Positions 8,472 through 14,748 of a DNA stretch of 14,748 bases are shown in pieces (within the stretch, counting starts at the first letter, position 1; each line of letters opens with the position of its first letter). Source of the DNA: an uncultured Catenibacillus sp. (GTDB lineage: Bacteria > Bacillota > Clostridia > Lachnospirales > Lachnospiraceae); contig CAKRHR010000064.1 of NCBI GenBank assembly GCA_934339005.1, positions 1 to 14,748 of the forward strand. Direction: 5' to 3'. The position numbers and the translations under genes were made by a program. The notes below the pieces were generated by a model. That model was given only the letters and a program-made list of their open reading frames with translations. It was not told the DNA's origin and did no database searches.

Positions 8472-8944
8472 CAGCGTACCGCCTCCATTTCCATATAATT
8501 TCTGACAGCACGCATCTGTCCCATATAACCTGTACAACGGCACAGATTACCTGAAAGAAAATGCTTGATTTCCTCATCTGTCGGATGCAGATTACCCTCT
8601 GCAATAAATTCTTTTTTCATGGCAATAACATTCATCAAAAAACCCGGTGAGCAAAAGCCGCACTGATCCGCACCTTCCTCAACAAGAAGTTTACCGATAA
8701 TCTCAACTTCATCCTGTACGCCCTCAAGTGTTGTAACCTTGCGGTTACTACAGCGAACAGCAGGCACTGAACATGAAAGCACAGGCACGTCATCCAGCCA
8801 TACTGTACACAAACCACAGTTTGTCGTATCGCAGCCACATTTGACACTCTTATAGCCTTCCTGTCTTAAAACGTCAATCAGCATGTCATCCGGCTGACAA
8901 TTGATTATCTTTTTTTCGTCATTAATTATCATCGTCATCTGCAT
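8471..8944 (-). CDS. xdhC: Xanthine dehydrogenase family, [2Fe-2S] subunit
   Basis: 157 residues, the standard size. It relays electrons from molybdenum to FAD through two [2Fe-2S] clusters. The N-terminal plant-type ferredoxin domain shows C38, C43, C46 and C58 (KCGCDTTNCGLC...SC). The C-terminal helical domain shows C95 and C98 (DQCGFCSPG) and C135 and C137 (NLCRCTGY). Q94, next to the first of these, is the conserved residue near the molybdopterin. The start is the first of three closely spaced in-frame ATGs; GGAGG lies 7 bases before it. It overlaps the FAD gene by 10 bases and the catalytic subunit by one. Gene symbols follow the E. coli xdhABC convention. Confidence 0.96.
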   Translation of the reverse strand: MQMTMIINDEKKIINCQPDDMLIDVLRQEGYKSVKCGCDTTNCGLCTVWLDDVPVLSCSVPAVRCSNRKVTTLEGVQDEVEIIGKLLVEEGADQCGFCSPGFLMNVIAMKKEFIAEGNLHPTDEEIKHFLSGNLCRCTGYMGQMRAVRNYMEMEAVR

Positions 8945-9741
8945 GCTTCCACCTCCTCGATGGCACGTTTTAAAAGTACCTGACTAAGATATCTTCTGTA
9001 ATCAGCGCTGGCGCGCATATTGCCTGAAAATTTGACTTCACTGACAAGTATCTCCTGAGCCTGTTCAATCACTTCAGCAGTTGAGTTCCAATCCGCATCG
9101 GATAAGAATGCAGAAGTCTTTGGTGCAATCACTGCTTTTTCTGCACGGGCACCAACAACAACTTTGTATCCCTGATCTGATTTGCTCACTGCAAGATTCA
9201 ATACAGGAAAATCTGTATCGGAATTTCTGAAATGCTGATAACTCTCAACAGCACCATTTTTCTGGATAATAATCTTTACAATAATATCTTTGTCCTGATA
9301 AGACATCTTCATAAAATCTTCTAATGCTACTTCACCTTTATGATAAAGTACAACGGTTGTATCCAATGCCAGCAATGTCGGAAGAAAATCAGAAAAACCA
9401 TATCTGCCAAACACCGAACCACCTACAGTTACTGTGTTTCTGAACTGAGTACCGACAATGGATGAAATACAATGGCTGATGCAGCCATTAAAATATCTGT
9501 GCAATATATCACTTTTCTCGACGGTTCTATATGAAGTCATCGCGCCAATCTCTATTGTATGCTCAGTTTCGCATATGAAATCTAAATCGCACAAGGACAA
9601 ATCAATTGCCGTTGTCATTCGTCTGTTGCCCATACGCAACCACGCACAACCACCAAGAATATAGTTTGTTTTTTTCGATGTCAGCAGCTTGTATGCTTCT
9701 TCAAGATTCTGTGGCATCGCATATTCTTTTGCTGTAAACAT
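8935..9741 (-). CDS. xdhB: Xanthine dehydrogenase family, FAD-binding subunit
   Basis: 268 residues, slightly shorter than E. coli XdhB (about 290). It accepts electrons from the [2Fe-2S] subunit on FAD and passes them to NAD or another acceptor. Seen: an FAD-binding (VAO-type) N-terminal domain with YILGGCAWLRMG (27-38), where many homologues read GGTDLL, and the second FAD segment GTQFRNTVTVGGSV...FSDFLPTLLALD (97-127). The C-terminal CO-dehydrogenase-flavoprotein-like domain ends with MRASADYRRYLSQVLLKRA. There is no cysteine-rich [4Fe-4S] insertion like that of 4-hydroxybenzoyl-CoA reductase. First gene of the operon; AGGAGA lies 5-6 bases before the ATG. The leader upstream has unusual dyads. 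Confidence 0.93.
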   Translation of the reverse strand: MFTAKEYAMPQNLEEAYKLLTSKKTNYILGGCAWLRMGNRRMTTAIDLSLCDLDFICETEHTIEIGAMTSYRTVEKSDILHRYFNGCISHCISSIVGTQFRNTVTVGGSVFGRYGFSDFLPTLLALDTTVVLYHKGEVALEDFMKMSYQDKDIIVKIIIQKNGAVESYQHFRNSDTDFPVLNLAVSKSDQGYKVVVGARAEKAVIAPKTSAFLSDADWNSTAEVIEQAQEILVSEVKFSGNMRASADYRRYLSQVLLKRAIEEVEACR

Positions 9742-9783
9742 AGAATTCTCCTGTATTTTTTATTTGTGTAATGTTTTTAAGGT

Positions 9784-9815
9784 AACCTTCAAAAATACAT
9801 AGCATTTTGAAGGTT
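9784..9815. promoter_or_regulatory. Perfect 11-bp inverted repeat in the hydroxylase operon leader
   Basis: AACCTTCAAAA (9784-9794) and TTTTGAAGGTT (9805-9815) are exact complements around a 10-base loop. The near end is 42 bases before the xdhB start codon. The minus strand after it (ACCTTAAAAACATT) has no U-tract, so it is not a standard intrinsic terminator. It may be a leader RNA hairpin or an operator. Confidence 0.6.
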
Positions 9816-9829
9816 GTATGAAATTTATA

Positions 9830-9888
9830 ACTCTGATTCCAAATACACCCTGAGTGGCAAAATTAACTTCTGGCATTCAGAGTATATT
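9830..9888 (-). promoter_or_regulatory. Long imperfect dyad with an alternative pairing, hydroxylase operon leader
   Basis: Positions 9842-9864 pair with 9866-9888 about a centre at 9865. Of 23 pairs, 17 are Watson-Crick, and minus-strand RNA would gain three G-U pairs against one on the plus strand. The outer arm ACTCTGA (9883-9877, minus) can instead pair perfectly with TCAGAGT (9836-9830), extended by CCA/TGG after an internal loop, which excludes the first fold. A CTCTGA-TxCCA-like motif thus occurs three times: 9831 plus, 9848 plus and 9882 minus. It could be a switching leader RNA, or a multi-site operator if TATACT (9886-9881) is the -10 box. No U-tract follows and I do not match it to a known riboswitch. 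Confidence 0.55.
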
Positions 9889-9914
9889 TTAAATCAAATC
9901 ATAATTTTAAACAG

Positions 9915-10742
9915 TTACATTTTCAGTTTCTCAATAAATGAAATCATATCATCTAAATGATGATTATTGAAGGCTTCGATATTACCTGCATCACAGAGTG
10001 CTGCAATTTCCGGTTCAATCGGAAGTTCTGCATAAGATGGAATGACAAGCTGTTTTGCTGTCTGTGCACCATTTCCCTGTCCGTAAAGATAAATCTTCTT
10101 ACCGCAGTCAGGACAAGACAGATAGCTCATATTCTGTACAAGACCCAGTACAGGAATATCCATCTGTGAAGCCATGTTGTAAGCTTTTTTGACAATCATA
10201 TCTACCAGTTCCTGTGGTGATGTTACAATCACGATACCTGTTAATGGTAAAGACTGGAATACTGTCAGAGGTACATCACCAGTTCCTGGAGGCATATCTA
10301 CAAGCATATAGTCAATATCGCCCCATACAACTTCATTCCAGAACTGTTTAACAACACCGGCAAGGACAGGTCCTCTCCAGATAACAGGTGTTTCTTCATC
10401 ATCTAAAAGCATATTAATAGAAATCACTTTGATACCACCTCTAGTTACCGCAGGGATGATACCTTTATCATCACCGACAGCCTGTTCGTGAATACCAAAT
10501 ACTTTTGGAATTGACGGGCCTGTAATATCAGCATCCAGCACACCTACCTTATAACCTTTACGGCTTAATAATACAGCCAGTTCAGATGTAACAAGTGACT
10601 TTCCGACACCTCCTTTACCACTGACAACACCGATCACATTCTTAATATTGCTGTATTCATTCTGTGCTACTTTAAAATCTGCCTTTCTTGATGCGCAGTC
10701 AGACTGTCCGCATGAACTGCAATTTGATGAACATTCACTCAT
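9915..10742 (-). CDS. mrp: Mrp/ApbC family P-loop ATPase, iron-sulfur cluster carrier
   Basis: 275 residues. It binds and transfers Fe-S clusters to target apoproteins in the cytoplasm, with ATP hydrolysis. Seen: deviant Walker A SGKGGVGKS (41-49), VLDADITGPS (68-77), VDMPPGTGDV (148-157), TSPQELVD, and the cluster-binding CxxC of the dimer interface at C210/C213 (SCPDCGKK). The N-terminus also has four cysteines, C4, C8, C11 and C16, reminiscent of the extra N-terminal cluster of NBP35-type relatives but with different spacing. AGGAG lies about 9 bases before the ATG. It sits directly upstream of the hydroxylase operon, whose products need two [2Fe-2S] clusters per catalytic unit, separated by 173 bases. 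Functional linkage is inference, as Mrp is also a general housekeeping protein. Confidence 0.94.
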   Translation of the reverse strand: MSECSSNCSSCGQSDCASRKADFKVAQNEYSNIKNVIGVVSGKGGVGKSLVTSELAVLLSRKGYKVGVLDADITGPSIPKVFGIHEQAVGDDKGIIPAVTRGGIKVISINMLLDDEETPVIWRGPVLAGVVKQFWNEVVWGDIDYMLVDMPPGTGDVPLTVFQSLPLTGIVIVTSPQELVDMIVKKAYNMASQMDIPVLGLVQNMSYLSCPDCGKKIYLYGQGNGAQTAKQLVIPSYAELPIEPEIAALCDAGNIEAFNNHHLDDMISFIEKLKM

Positions 10743-10768
10743 TTTTCTATATCTCCTATTCTTTCTTA

Positions 10769-10796
10769 TAATCTGTTCTGTCTAATCTATTCTGTC
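10769..10796. repeat. Tandem 14-bp direct repeat in the mrp leader
   Basis: On the minus strand, GACAGAATAGATTA is followed directly by GACAGAACAGATTA: 13 of 14 bases identical with no gap. The block ends 26 bases before the mrp start codon and just before its ribosome binding site. It could be a paired regulator site or a small slippage duplication. Confidence 0.7.
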
Positions 10797-10797
10797 C

Positions 10798-10833
10798 TTC
10801 GGGAACATTTTTTTAAATATCTTTTATCCCGAA
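10798..10833. promoter_or_regulatory. Seven-bp perfect dyad upstream of mrp
   Basis: TTCGGGA (10798-10804) and TCCCGAA (10827-10833) are exact inverted copies, GC-rich compared with the AT-rich 22-base spacer. It adjoins the tandem repeat. No U-tract follows on the minus strand. A protein-binding dyad or leader hairpin is possible. Confidence 0.4.
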
Positions 10834-10893
10834 ATTTTCATAATAAACTCATCTGCTTCCCGCAAATCAGTTATTCTTAATCCTGTATGCCTT

Positions 10894-12102
10894 TTAGATG
10901 GCTAAAAATGACCGTAAAAGCACAAGTTTGTCACCACATACACTATATCTGGCATCATAAACCTGAACTTCACCTGTTTGCTGGTCATGTACTGCAATAC
11001 ATTCATGATATTCATAATCATCTTTAACAAGAACTTTTTTGTAGAAGCTTGTCACAAACAGATGATTTCTTGCAAAACCTGTAAATGTACCATACTTCAA
11101 ATCATAAGTAAATGACTTCTCATGATTAGTCAGGCAGACAACTTCAGAACTTGTCGCAGCTTCCGTTTCTGTCATCTCATCAGTCATCATCTCCGGCACA
11201 TCAGCCTCATAATACACATCATATGTTTCTGTATCGTAATGATAAACCAGGTCGTTTGACAATGTATATGTATACAAAGTTTCAACTTCCCCGTCCTCAT
11301 CCAGACGTTTTACTGTATCTGTTGATGCTGCTACATCATAGATATGCCATGCAATATCTTTGCAATTATTCTCAAATGTTCGGACAACATGCTGTGCATC
11401 ACTCTCACAGATGCATTCAAGATATAACGGAAGATGCGAAATCACGCTTTCAATAAAAGCGTCTACACTAATCGTATAAAGTCCGCTCTCACCATGGTCT
11501 GCCAGCTCGGCTTCAACATCCTCATCGCTTGCAAGTACCATATACATCGATGGTTCACCCTTTGTCTGACGCAGCCAGAAACCATCTATCAGCCGGTGCA
11601 TTCTGCTGTCTGTGACAGGATAACGCTTTTTGTTATAGCAGTCATACACATAACACAGATTCATGTAATTTCCATCACATTCCGACATACACCATGTCTT
11701 CATATATTCGGGGCTCTTAACCACCTCATCAACAACAAGCATATATTGTTCATTTAAAATATATAATCCAAGAATCTCGCCAAGTGCCTCAATTATCAGC
11801 TCACCTTCGGCTTCCCATGTCTTTTTGTTGAATCTGCGAAGTCTTAAATGATAATCCTGAAGCACATTTATCACATAAAAATACGCTGCTGACTGATGGT
11901 ATGTCTGAAAAGACTCATAAATACGTGCATAATCCAACACACATAACGTCTGTTTCTCGCCTGAAGAAAAGTCATATCTTTCAATCCGGCACACATCCAT
12001 CATCTCATTTTTCTGGTCAATGGCATAAATCATGGCGTCCTCCTGAAGCTCAAGAACTTCAATTTCCCGATCAAAAGCTTCAATCAGATTGATACAATCC
12101 AT
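10894..12102 (-). CDS. Uncharacterised acidic 402-residue protein
   Basis: I do not recognise a family. The product is rich in Asp, Glu, Tyr and Val and has no signal peptide, membrane segment, P-loop or cysteine cluster; it is probably cytoplasmic. The text alternates short hydrophobic strands with polar turns (for example YMLVVDEVV, SMYMVLASDED, ECIAVHDQQTGEVQVYDARY near the C-terminus), which suggests a mostly beta protein, perhaps propeller-like; this is inference from pattern. An acidic and threonine-rich linker lies near residues 300-320 (MMTDEMTETEAATSS). Expression signals are strong: AGGAGG 9 bases before the ATG, and a promoter with a perfect -10 box, with a terminator upstream separating it from the NUDIX gene. 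It probably forms a unit of its own or with mrp, since I see no terminator in the 151 bases before mrp. Confidence 0.85.
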   Translation of the reverse strand: MDCINLIEAFDREIEVLELQEDAMIYAIDQKNEMMDVCRIERYDFSSGEKQTLCVLDYARIYESFQTYHQSAAYFYVINVLQDYHLRLRRFNKKTWEAEGELIIEALGEILGLYILNEQYMLVVDEVVKSPEYMKTWCMSECDGNYMNLCYVYDCYNKKRYPVTDSRMHRLIDGFWLRQTKGEPSMYMVLASDEDVEAELADHGESGLYTISVDAFIESVISHLPLYLECICESDAQHVVRTFENNCKDIAWHIYDVAASTDTVKRLDEDGEVETLYTYTLSNDLVYHYDTETYDVYYEADVPEMMTDEMTETEAATSSEVVCLTNHEKSFTYDLKYGTFTGFARNHLFVTSFYKKVLVKDDYEYHECIAVHDQQTGEVQVYDARYSVCGDKLVLLRSFLAI

Positions 12103-12194
12103 GTTTTCCTACCTCCTGTGAATTTAATCCTGTATATCACCAGCCAGATGCTTTAATGACACCATGGCTAATGCTACTACTGACATCATATTAT

Positions 12195-12223
12195 ATTATA
12201 CACTACTTTGTAAGCTTCAACAA
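12195..12223 (-). promoter_or_regulatory. Promoter of the uncharacterised 402-residue gene
   Basis: Minus-strand -35 TTGTTG (12223-12218), a 17-base spacer, and a perfect -10 TATAAT (12200-12195). The predicted transcript start is near 12188, giving a leader of about 85 bases ahead of the AGGAGG ribosome binding site. Confidence 0.65.
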
Positions 12224-12237
12224 GCGTGTTATGACGC

Positions 12238-12291
12238 AAAAAACCACAAAAGACCTATTTATCATGTAGGACAAATTATCTTTCGTGGTTT
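12238..12291 (-). terminator. Intrinsic terminator of the NUDIX hydrolase gene
   Basis: Thirteen-base arms at 12279-12291 and 12241-12253 pair with only one G-U. The stem continues partly inward (CCTA/TAGG) and is followed on the minus strand by TTTTTT (12243-12238, three of them shared with the stem). It lies 17 bases after the NUDIX stop codon and before the next promoter, so it isolates the two units. Confidence 0.85.
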
Positions 12292-12307
12292 CTTAATCTT
12301 CTGCGAG

Positions 12308-12760
12308 CTAAAAGTACTTTTTGTTGCCCCAGAGGTTGCTTCTTTTTAATTCAAGATATTCACTGTAAGCCTTTTCAAGAATCTGCTTCTCATTCGCAAA
12401 CTTTAACAGATGATAAGCTTCATGATACTTATAATATCCGGAATCTACAAAGAATTCTTCACGTTGTGGTTTACTGTAGTAGCTGTCAGACATCATCAAA
12501 TACCAGTGAACACTTTTAAGAATCGTATCCCCTGATGTATTAAATGTATATTGGCTTTTGCCAACATATTTGATAATGGAGCCGCTGACACCAGTTTCTT
12601 CTTTCACTTCCCGAAGCGCAGTTTCATTGTATTCTTCGCCTTCTTCAACGGTACCTTTCGGCAGTACCCACCCTTCATACTTATTCTTATAGTTCTTATA
12701 CAGTAGAAGAATCTTGCCTCTGTAAATAACCACACCGCCACAGCTCGTTGCTTCAATCAT
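12308..12760 (-). CDS. NUDIX hydrolase
   Basis: 150 residues, one NUDIX domain. It hydrolyses a nucleoside diphosphate linked to another moiety; the substrate cannot be read from the sequence. The NUDIX box is complete: G36, E42, then REVKEETGV (R50, E51, E54, E55, G57), fitting GX5EX7REUXEEXGU. The opening SCGGVVIY and the WVLPKG segment before the box resemble the Ap4A/Ap6A and MutT-like branches. The C-terminal 60 residues are helical and lysine/glutamate-rich. AGGAGG lies 7 bases before the ATG. It has its own promoter and terminator, so it looks monocistronic, although the PBP gene ends only 102 bases upstream without an evident terminator and read-through is possible. Confidence 0.93.
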   Translation of the reverse strand: MIEATSCGGVVIYRGKILLLYKNYKNKYEGWVLPKGTVEEGEEYNETALREVKEETGVSGSIIKYVGKSQYTFNTSGDTILKSVHWYLMMSDSYYSKPQREEFFVDSGYYKYHEAYHLLKFANEKQILEKAYSEYLELKRSNLWGNKKYF

Positions 12761-12807
12761 CGCAATGCCTCCTGGATTTTTATGGTGTGAATCTAAAACA
12801 TGCTAAT

Positions 12808-12836
12808 AGTATACCGCTTTTTTTAACAGATTACAA
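12808..12836 (-). promoter_or_regulatory. Promoter of the NUDIX gene
   Basis: Minus-strand -35 TTGTAA (12836-12831, 4 of 6), a 17-base spacer and -10 TATACT (12813-12808, 5 of 6). The predicted transcript start is near 12801, about 40 bases before the ATG. Confidence 0.6.
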
Positions 12837-12862
12837 TACAAAATAAAACTTTCGTCGAATTT

Positions 12863-14748
12863 TTACTGATTCAGGTAGTACTGGAATAACTGTGATGCAA
12901 TGGGCACTGCTGTGTAGCTGCTGCTCGTATCTGAATTTTCGACAAGTACACAAATGGCAATTTCAGGGTTATCCGCAGGCGCAAAGCCAACAAACCATGC
13001 ATTATTTCCTGAGCCCTCAACCTCTGCTGTACCTGTCTTTCCGGCAATCTGCGTATTAAATGCAGTCAATGAGGTTGCTGTACCACTGTTGACAACCGCT
13101 TCCATCATCGTCTTCACCTGCATGGCTTCAGAAGCACTCATGATACTTCCGCTGCTTTGCGGTGAATATTTTTCAATCTGATGACCTGTACTGCTGACAA
13201 CAGAATCCACAAGATACGGACGCATCACAACACCGCCATTGGCAATTGAACTTGTAAGCAATAACGCATGTAATGGTGTCATGACTGTTTCGCCCTGTCC
13301 GATTGCAGTGGCACCAATTTCCCACTGGCTTGCATTCTGGGATAATGAAAATCTGCTCTGTGCATGTGGTATATCTGTTGGTAATGACGTATTAAAATAC
13401 ATACTGTTACATAAATCATTAAATTTATTGATATTTAAATTCAGACCGATATTGGCAAAGGATGAGTTGCAGGAATTGGCAAAGGATGATGTCAAATCTT
13501 CACTGCCATGCACATGTCCGCCATAACAGGACAGAGATGCTGTGCCATTATCTGAATTTAACAGAATGCTGCCATTACATGTATATGTGTAATTGGAGGC
13601 ATTGGGGTATTCTCTTAAATACTCTGTGACTGTCAGCATCTTAAAGATTGAACCCGGTGTAAATAACCCCTGTGTTGCCTGATTTAAAAGCACCTTGCTC
13701 TTTGTATCTGCAATAATGGCATCATAATTATCTGCCAATGTGTTTGGATTATAATCCGGTTTGGATACCATCGCAAGTACTTTACCTGTGCTTGGTTCCA
13801 TCGCAATAACTACACCCTGATTGCTTCCAAGGGCATTATAAGCCACCTGCTGCAGGCCAAGATTTAATGTCGTGATGACATTATCGCCATCACTTTTCTC
13901 ACCTTTAAGTTCATTGACAGCTTTTTGAATCGGATTAATATTAGACTGCAACAGATAATACTCCTCTGTTGCCTCAAGCCCTGATTTATTTAATTTTGAC
14001 ACACCAACCACATGTGCAAACATATTTTCATAAGGATAATAACGGTACTCCTCACCATTGCCATCCTTTAATGTTTCTGCAAGCACTGTGCCGTCAGATG
14101 TCACAATCTTTCCCCGGGTGACAGTATCTGAAAGCTTTGCAATACGCACATTATTCGGGTTATTTGTCACATTATCGCTCTTAACGACGTCAAAGTACAC
14201 AAAATAACCAATCATGCAAAAAAATATCACAAGAAAGCCATAAAGAATACTCATAATCTGTCGATTTTTAATCTTCTTTACCGGCACAGACTGTTCATCT
14301 GCCTGTCCATGTCGTCTGGCATTTTGTTTACGTCTGCGTGCGGCGCCATCACCATCTTCGTCATAACCTGCATCACCAGGATATCCTTCATCATATCCTG
14401 AATTATCATAATTTTGATTTTCATATGATTGCTGTGTATAACCATAAGGTCTGTTTCTCCGGTCTTCATAGGGCTGATTTGTATCGTTTTGTCTGTTATC
14501 ATAACGGCGTCCGTCATTTGAACGTCCATAGCCGTTATCATCTGCCGTATTCTGGCGGCTATAGTTTTCACGACCGTTATTCTGTCCATAACGATTTGAT
14601 GGTGCCTCATAAACATCTTCTGCATCCGGATCATAGGCATGGTCTAAATTAACATGAATAAAATCATCCAGATTGCCTTCACCATAAACATCCCCGTCAC
14701 GATAGCCATCATCACCATAACCGGAGTCATCATAGCCCTGATTATCAT
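12863..14748 (-). CDS. Class B penicillin-binding protein (PbpA-like) with disordered cytoplasmic N-terminus; 5' end outside window
   Basis: A membrane-anchored D,D-transpeptidase that cross-links peptidoglycan. 627 residues are visible. Numbered from the GTG at 14287, which others may take as the start, residues 12-35 form one membrane segment, followed by a small dimerisation-like domain and a transpeptidase domain with SIFK (catalytic S213, K216), SCN (272-274) and KTGT (417-420). There are no PASTA repeats. That GTG lacks a ribosome binding site, and the frame stays open for 153 more codons to the window edge without any ATG, GTG or TTG. This part is hydrophilic and low in complexity: 26 Asp, 20 Gly, 18 Asn, 18 Tyr and 16 Arg, with no Cys, Met or Trp, including repeats such as SGYDEGYPGDAGYDEDGDG. 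It ends in a basic stretch (RRRKQNARRH) before the membrane segment, which fits a cytoplasmic tail. I infer the true start lies upstream. Such genes often follow an FtsW/RodA gene in Clostridia, but none is visible here. Confidence 0.93.
   Translation of the reverse strand, partial: DNQGYDDSGYGDDGYRDGDVYGEGNLDDFIHVNLDHAYDPDAEDVYEAPSNRYGQNNGRENYSRQNTADDNGYGRSNDGRRYDNRQNDTNQPYEDRRNRPYGYTQQSYENQNYDNSGYDEGYPGDAGYDEDGDGAARRRKQNARRHGQADEQSVPVKKIKNRQIMSILYGFLVIFFCMIGYFVYFDVVKSDNVTNNPNNVRIAKLSDTVTRGKIVTSDGTVLAETLKDGNGEEYRYYPYENMFAHVVGVSKLNKSGLEATEEYYLLQSNINPIQKAVNELKGEKSDGDNVITTLNLGLQQVAYNALGSNQGVVIAMEPSTGKVLAMVSKPDYNPNTLADNYDAIIADTKSKVLLNQATQGLFTPGSIFKMLTVTEYLREYPNASNYTYTCNGSILLNSDNGTASLSCYGGHVHGSEDLTSSFANSCNSSFANIGLNLNINKFNDLCNSMYFNTSLPTDIPHAQSRFSLSQNASQWEIGATAIGQGETVMTPLHALLLTSSIANGGVVMRPYLVDSVVSSTGHQIEKYSPQSSGSIMSASEAMQVKTMMEAVVNSGTATSLTAFNTQIAGKTGTAEVEGSGNNAWFVGFAPADNPEIAICVLVENSDTSSSYTAVPIASQLFQYYLNQ

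Noticed and set aside
8472..8543. Longer N-terminus for the molybdopterin subunit (24 extra residues)
   Set aside because: It lies inside the [2Fe-2S] gene with no ribosome binding site. GGAGG and a TGATG stop-start junction support the ATG at 8471.
9784..9815. Intrinsic terminator after mrp
   Set aside because: The 11-bp hairpin lacks a T-tract on either strand, and it is closer to xdhB than to the mrp stop.
12118..12165. Possible 13-codon leader peptide ahead of the 402-residue gene
   Set aside because: An ATG at 12165 opens a short frame, but there is no ribosome binding site and no attenuator-like hairpin with a T-tract follows.
14285..14287. GTG as start of the penicillin-binding protein
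   Set aside because: There is no ribosome binding site upstream, and the frame remains open and compositionally coherent for 153 more codons to the window edge.
14278..14640. A 120-codon minus-strand frame rich in Met and Ile
   Set aside because: It is the alternative-frame reading of the repetitive GAT/TAT-rich codons of the PBP tail. Its composition is implausible and the PBP frame runs unbroken through it.

Overview
All twelve genes that I can support read leftward (minus strand), in AT-rich DNA with strong GGAGG-type ribosome binding sites. Gene content and style point to an obligately anaerobic Firmicute, most likely a gut Clostridia of the Lachnospiraceae type: a ferredoxin-dependent pyruvate oxidoreductase, a selenium-type molybdenum hydroxylase cluster with yqeB and yqeC, a clostridial penicillin-binding protein (PBP) and a NUDIX gene. 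The family assignment is inference, because there is no rRNA gene or other marker here.

Layout in transcription order, right to left. The window opens inside a class B PBP gene, whose 5' end lies outside. It carries a disordered cytoplasmic N-terminal extension of at least 153 residues. Next comes a NUDIX hydrolase with its own promoter and a strong intrinsic terminator. Then a 402-residue acidic protein that I do not recognise, with a consensus promoter. Then an Mrp/ApbC iron-sulfur carrier, whose leader holds a tandem 14-bp repeat and a dyad.

The centre is a molybdenum hydroxylase operon. Its xanthine-dehydrogenase-like FAD, [2Fe-2S] and molybdopterin subunits overlap by 10 and 1 bases. 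They are followed by yqeC, a MocA-type cytidylyltransferase and yqeB (overlaps of 26 and 14 bases). After a 112-base gap comes a MoeA-like molybdopterin-binding protein with a four-cysteine tail. YqeB and YqeC are known genomic markers of hydroxylases that need a labile selenium cofactor, so this is predicted to be a selenium-dependent purine (xanthine-type) hydroxylase with its maturation genes. The 173-base leader holds a long imperfect dyad that can pair in two mutually exclusive ways, plus a second perfect 11-bp hairpin. This is the most interesting regulatory signal in the window.

The window ends inside a pyruvate:ferredoxin oxidoreductase gene, with its own promoter and 889 codons visible. 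I see no transposon, CRISPR array, tRNA, rRNA or phage gene. No gene-free stretch exceeds about 210 bases.

The genes plausibly work together as follows. The hydroxylase oxidises a purine-type heterocycle through Mo, two [2Fe-2S] clusters and FAD. MocA and the MoeA-like protein make or insert the molybdenum cofactor, YqeB and YqeC supply selenium maturation, and Mrp may supply Fe-S clusters. Pyruvate oxidoreductase is general central metabolism and need not be functionally tied to the operon.
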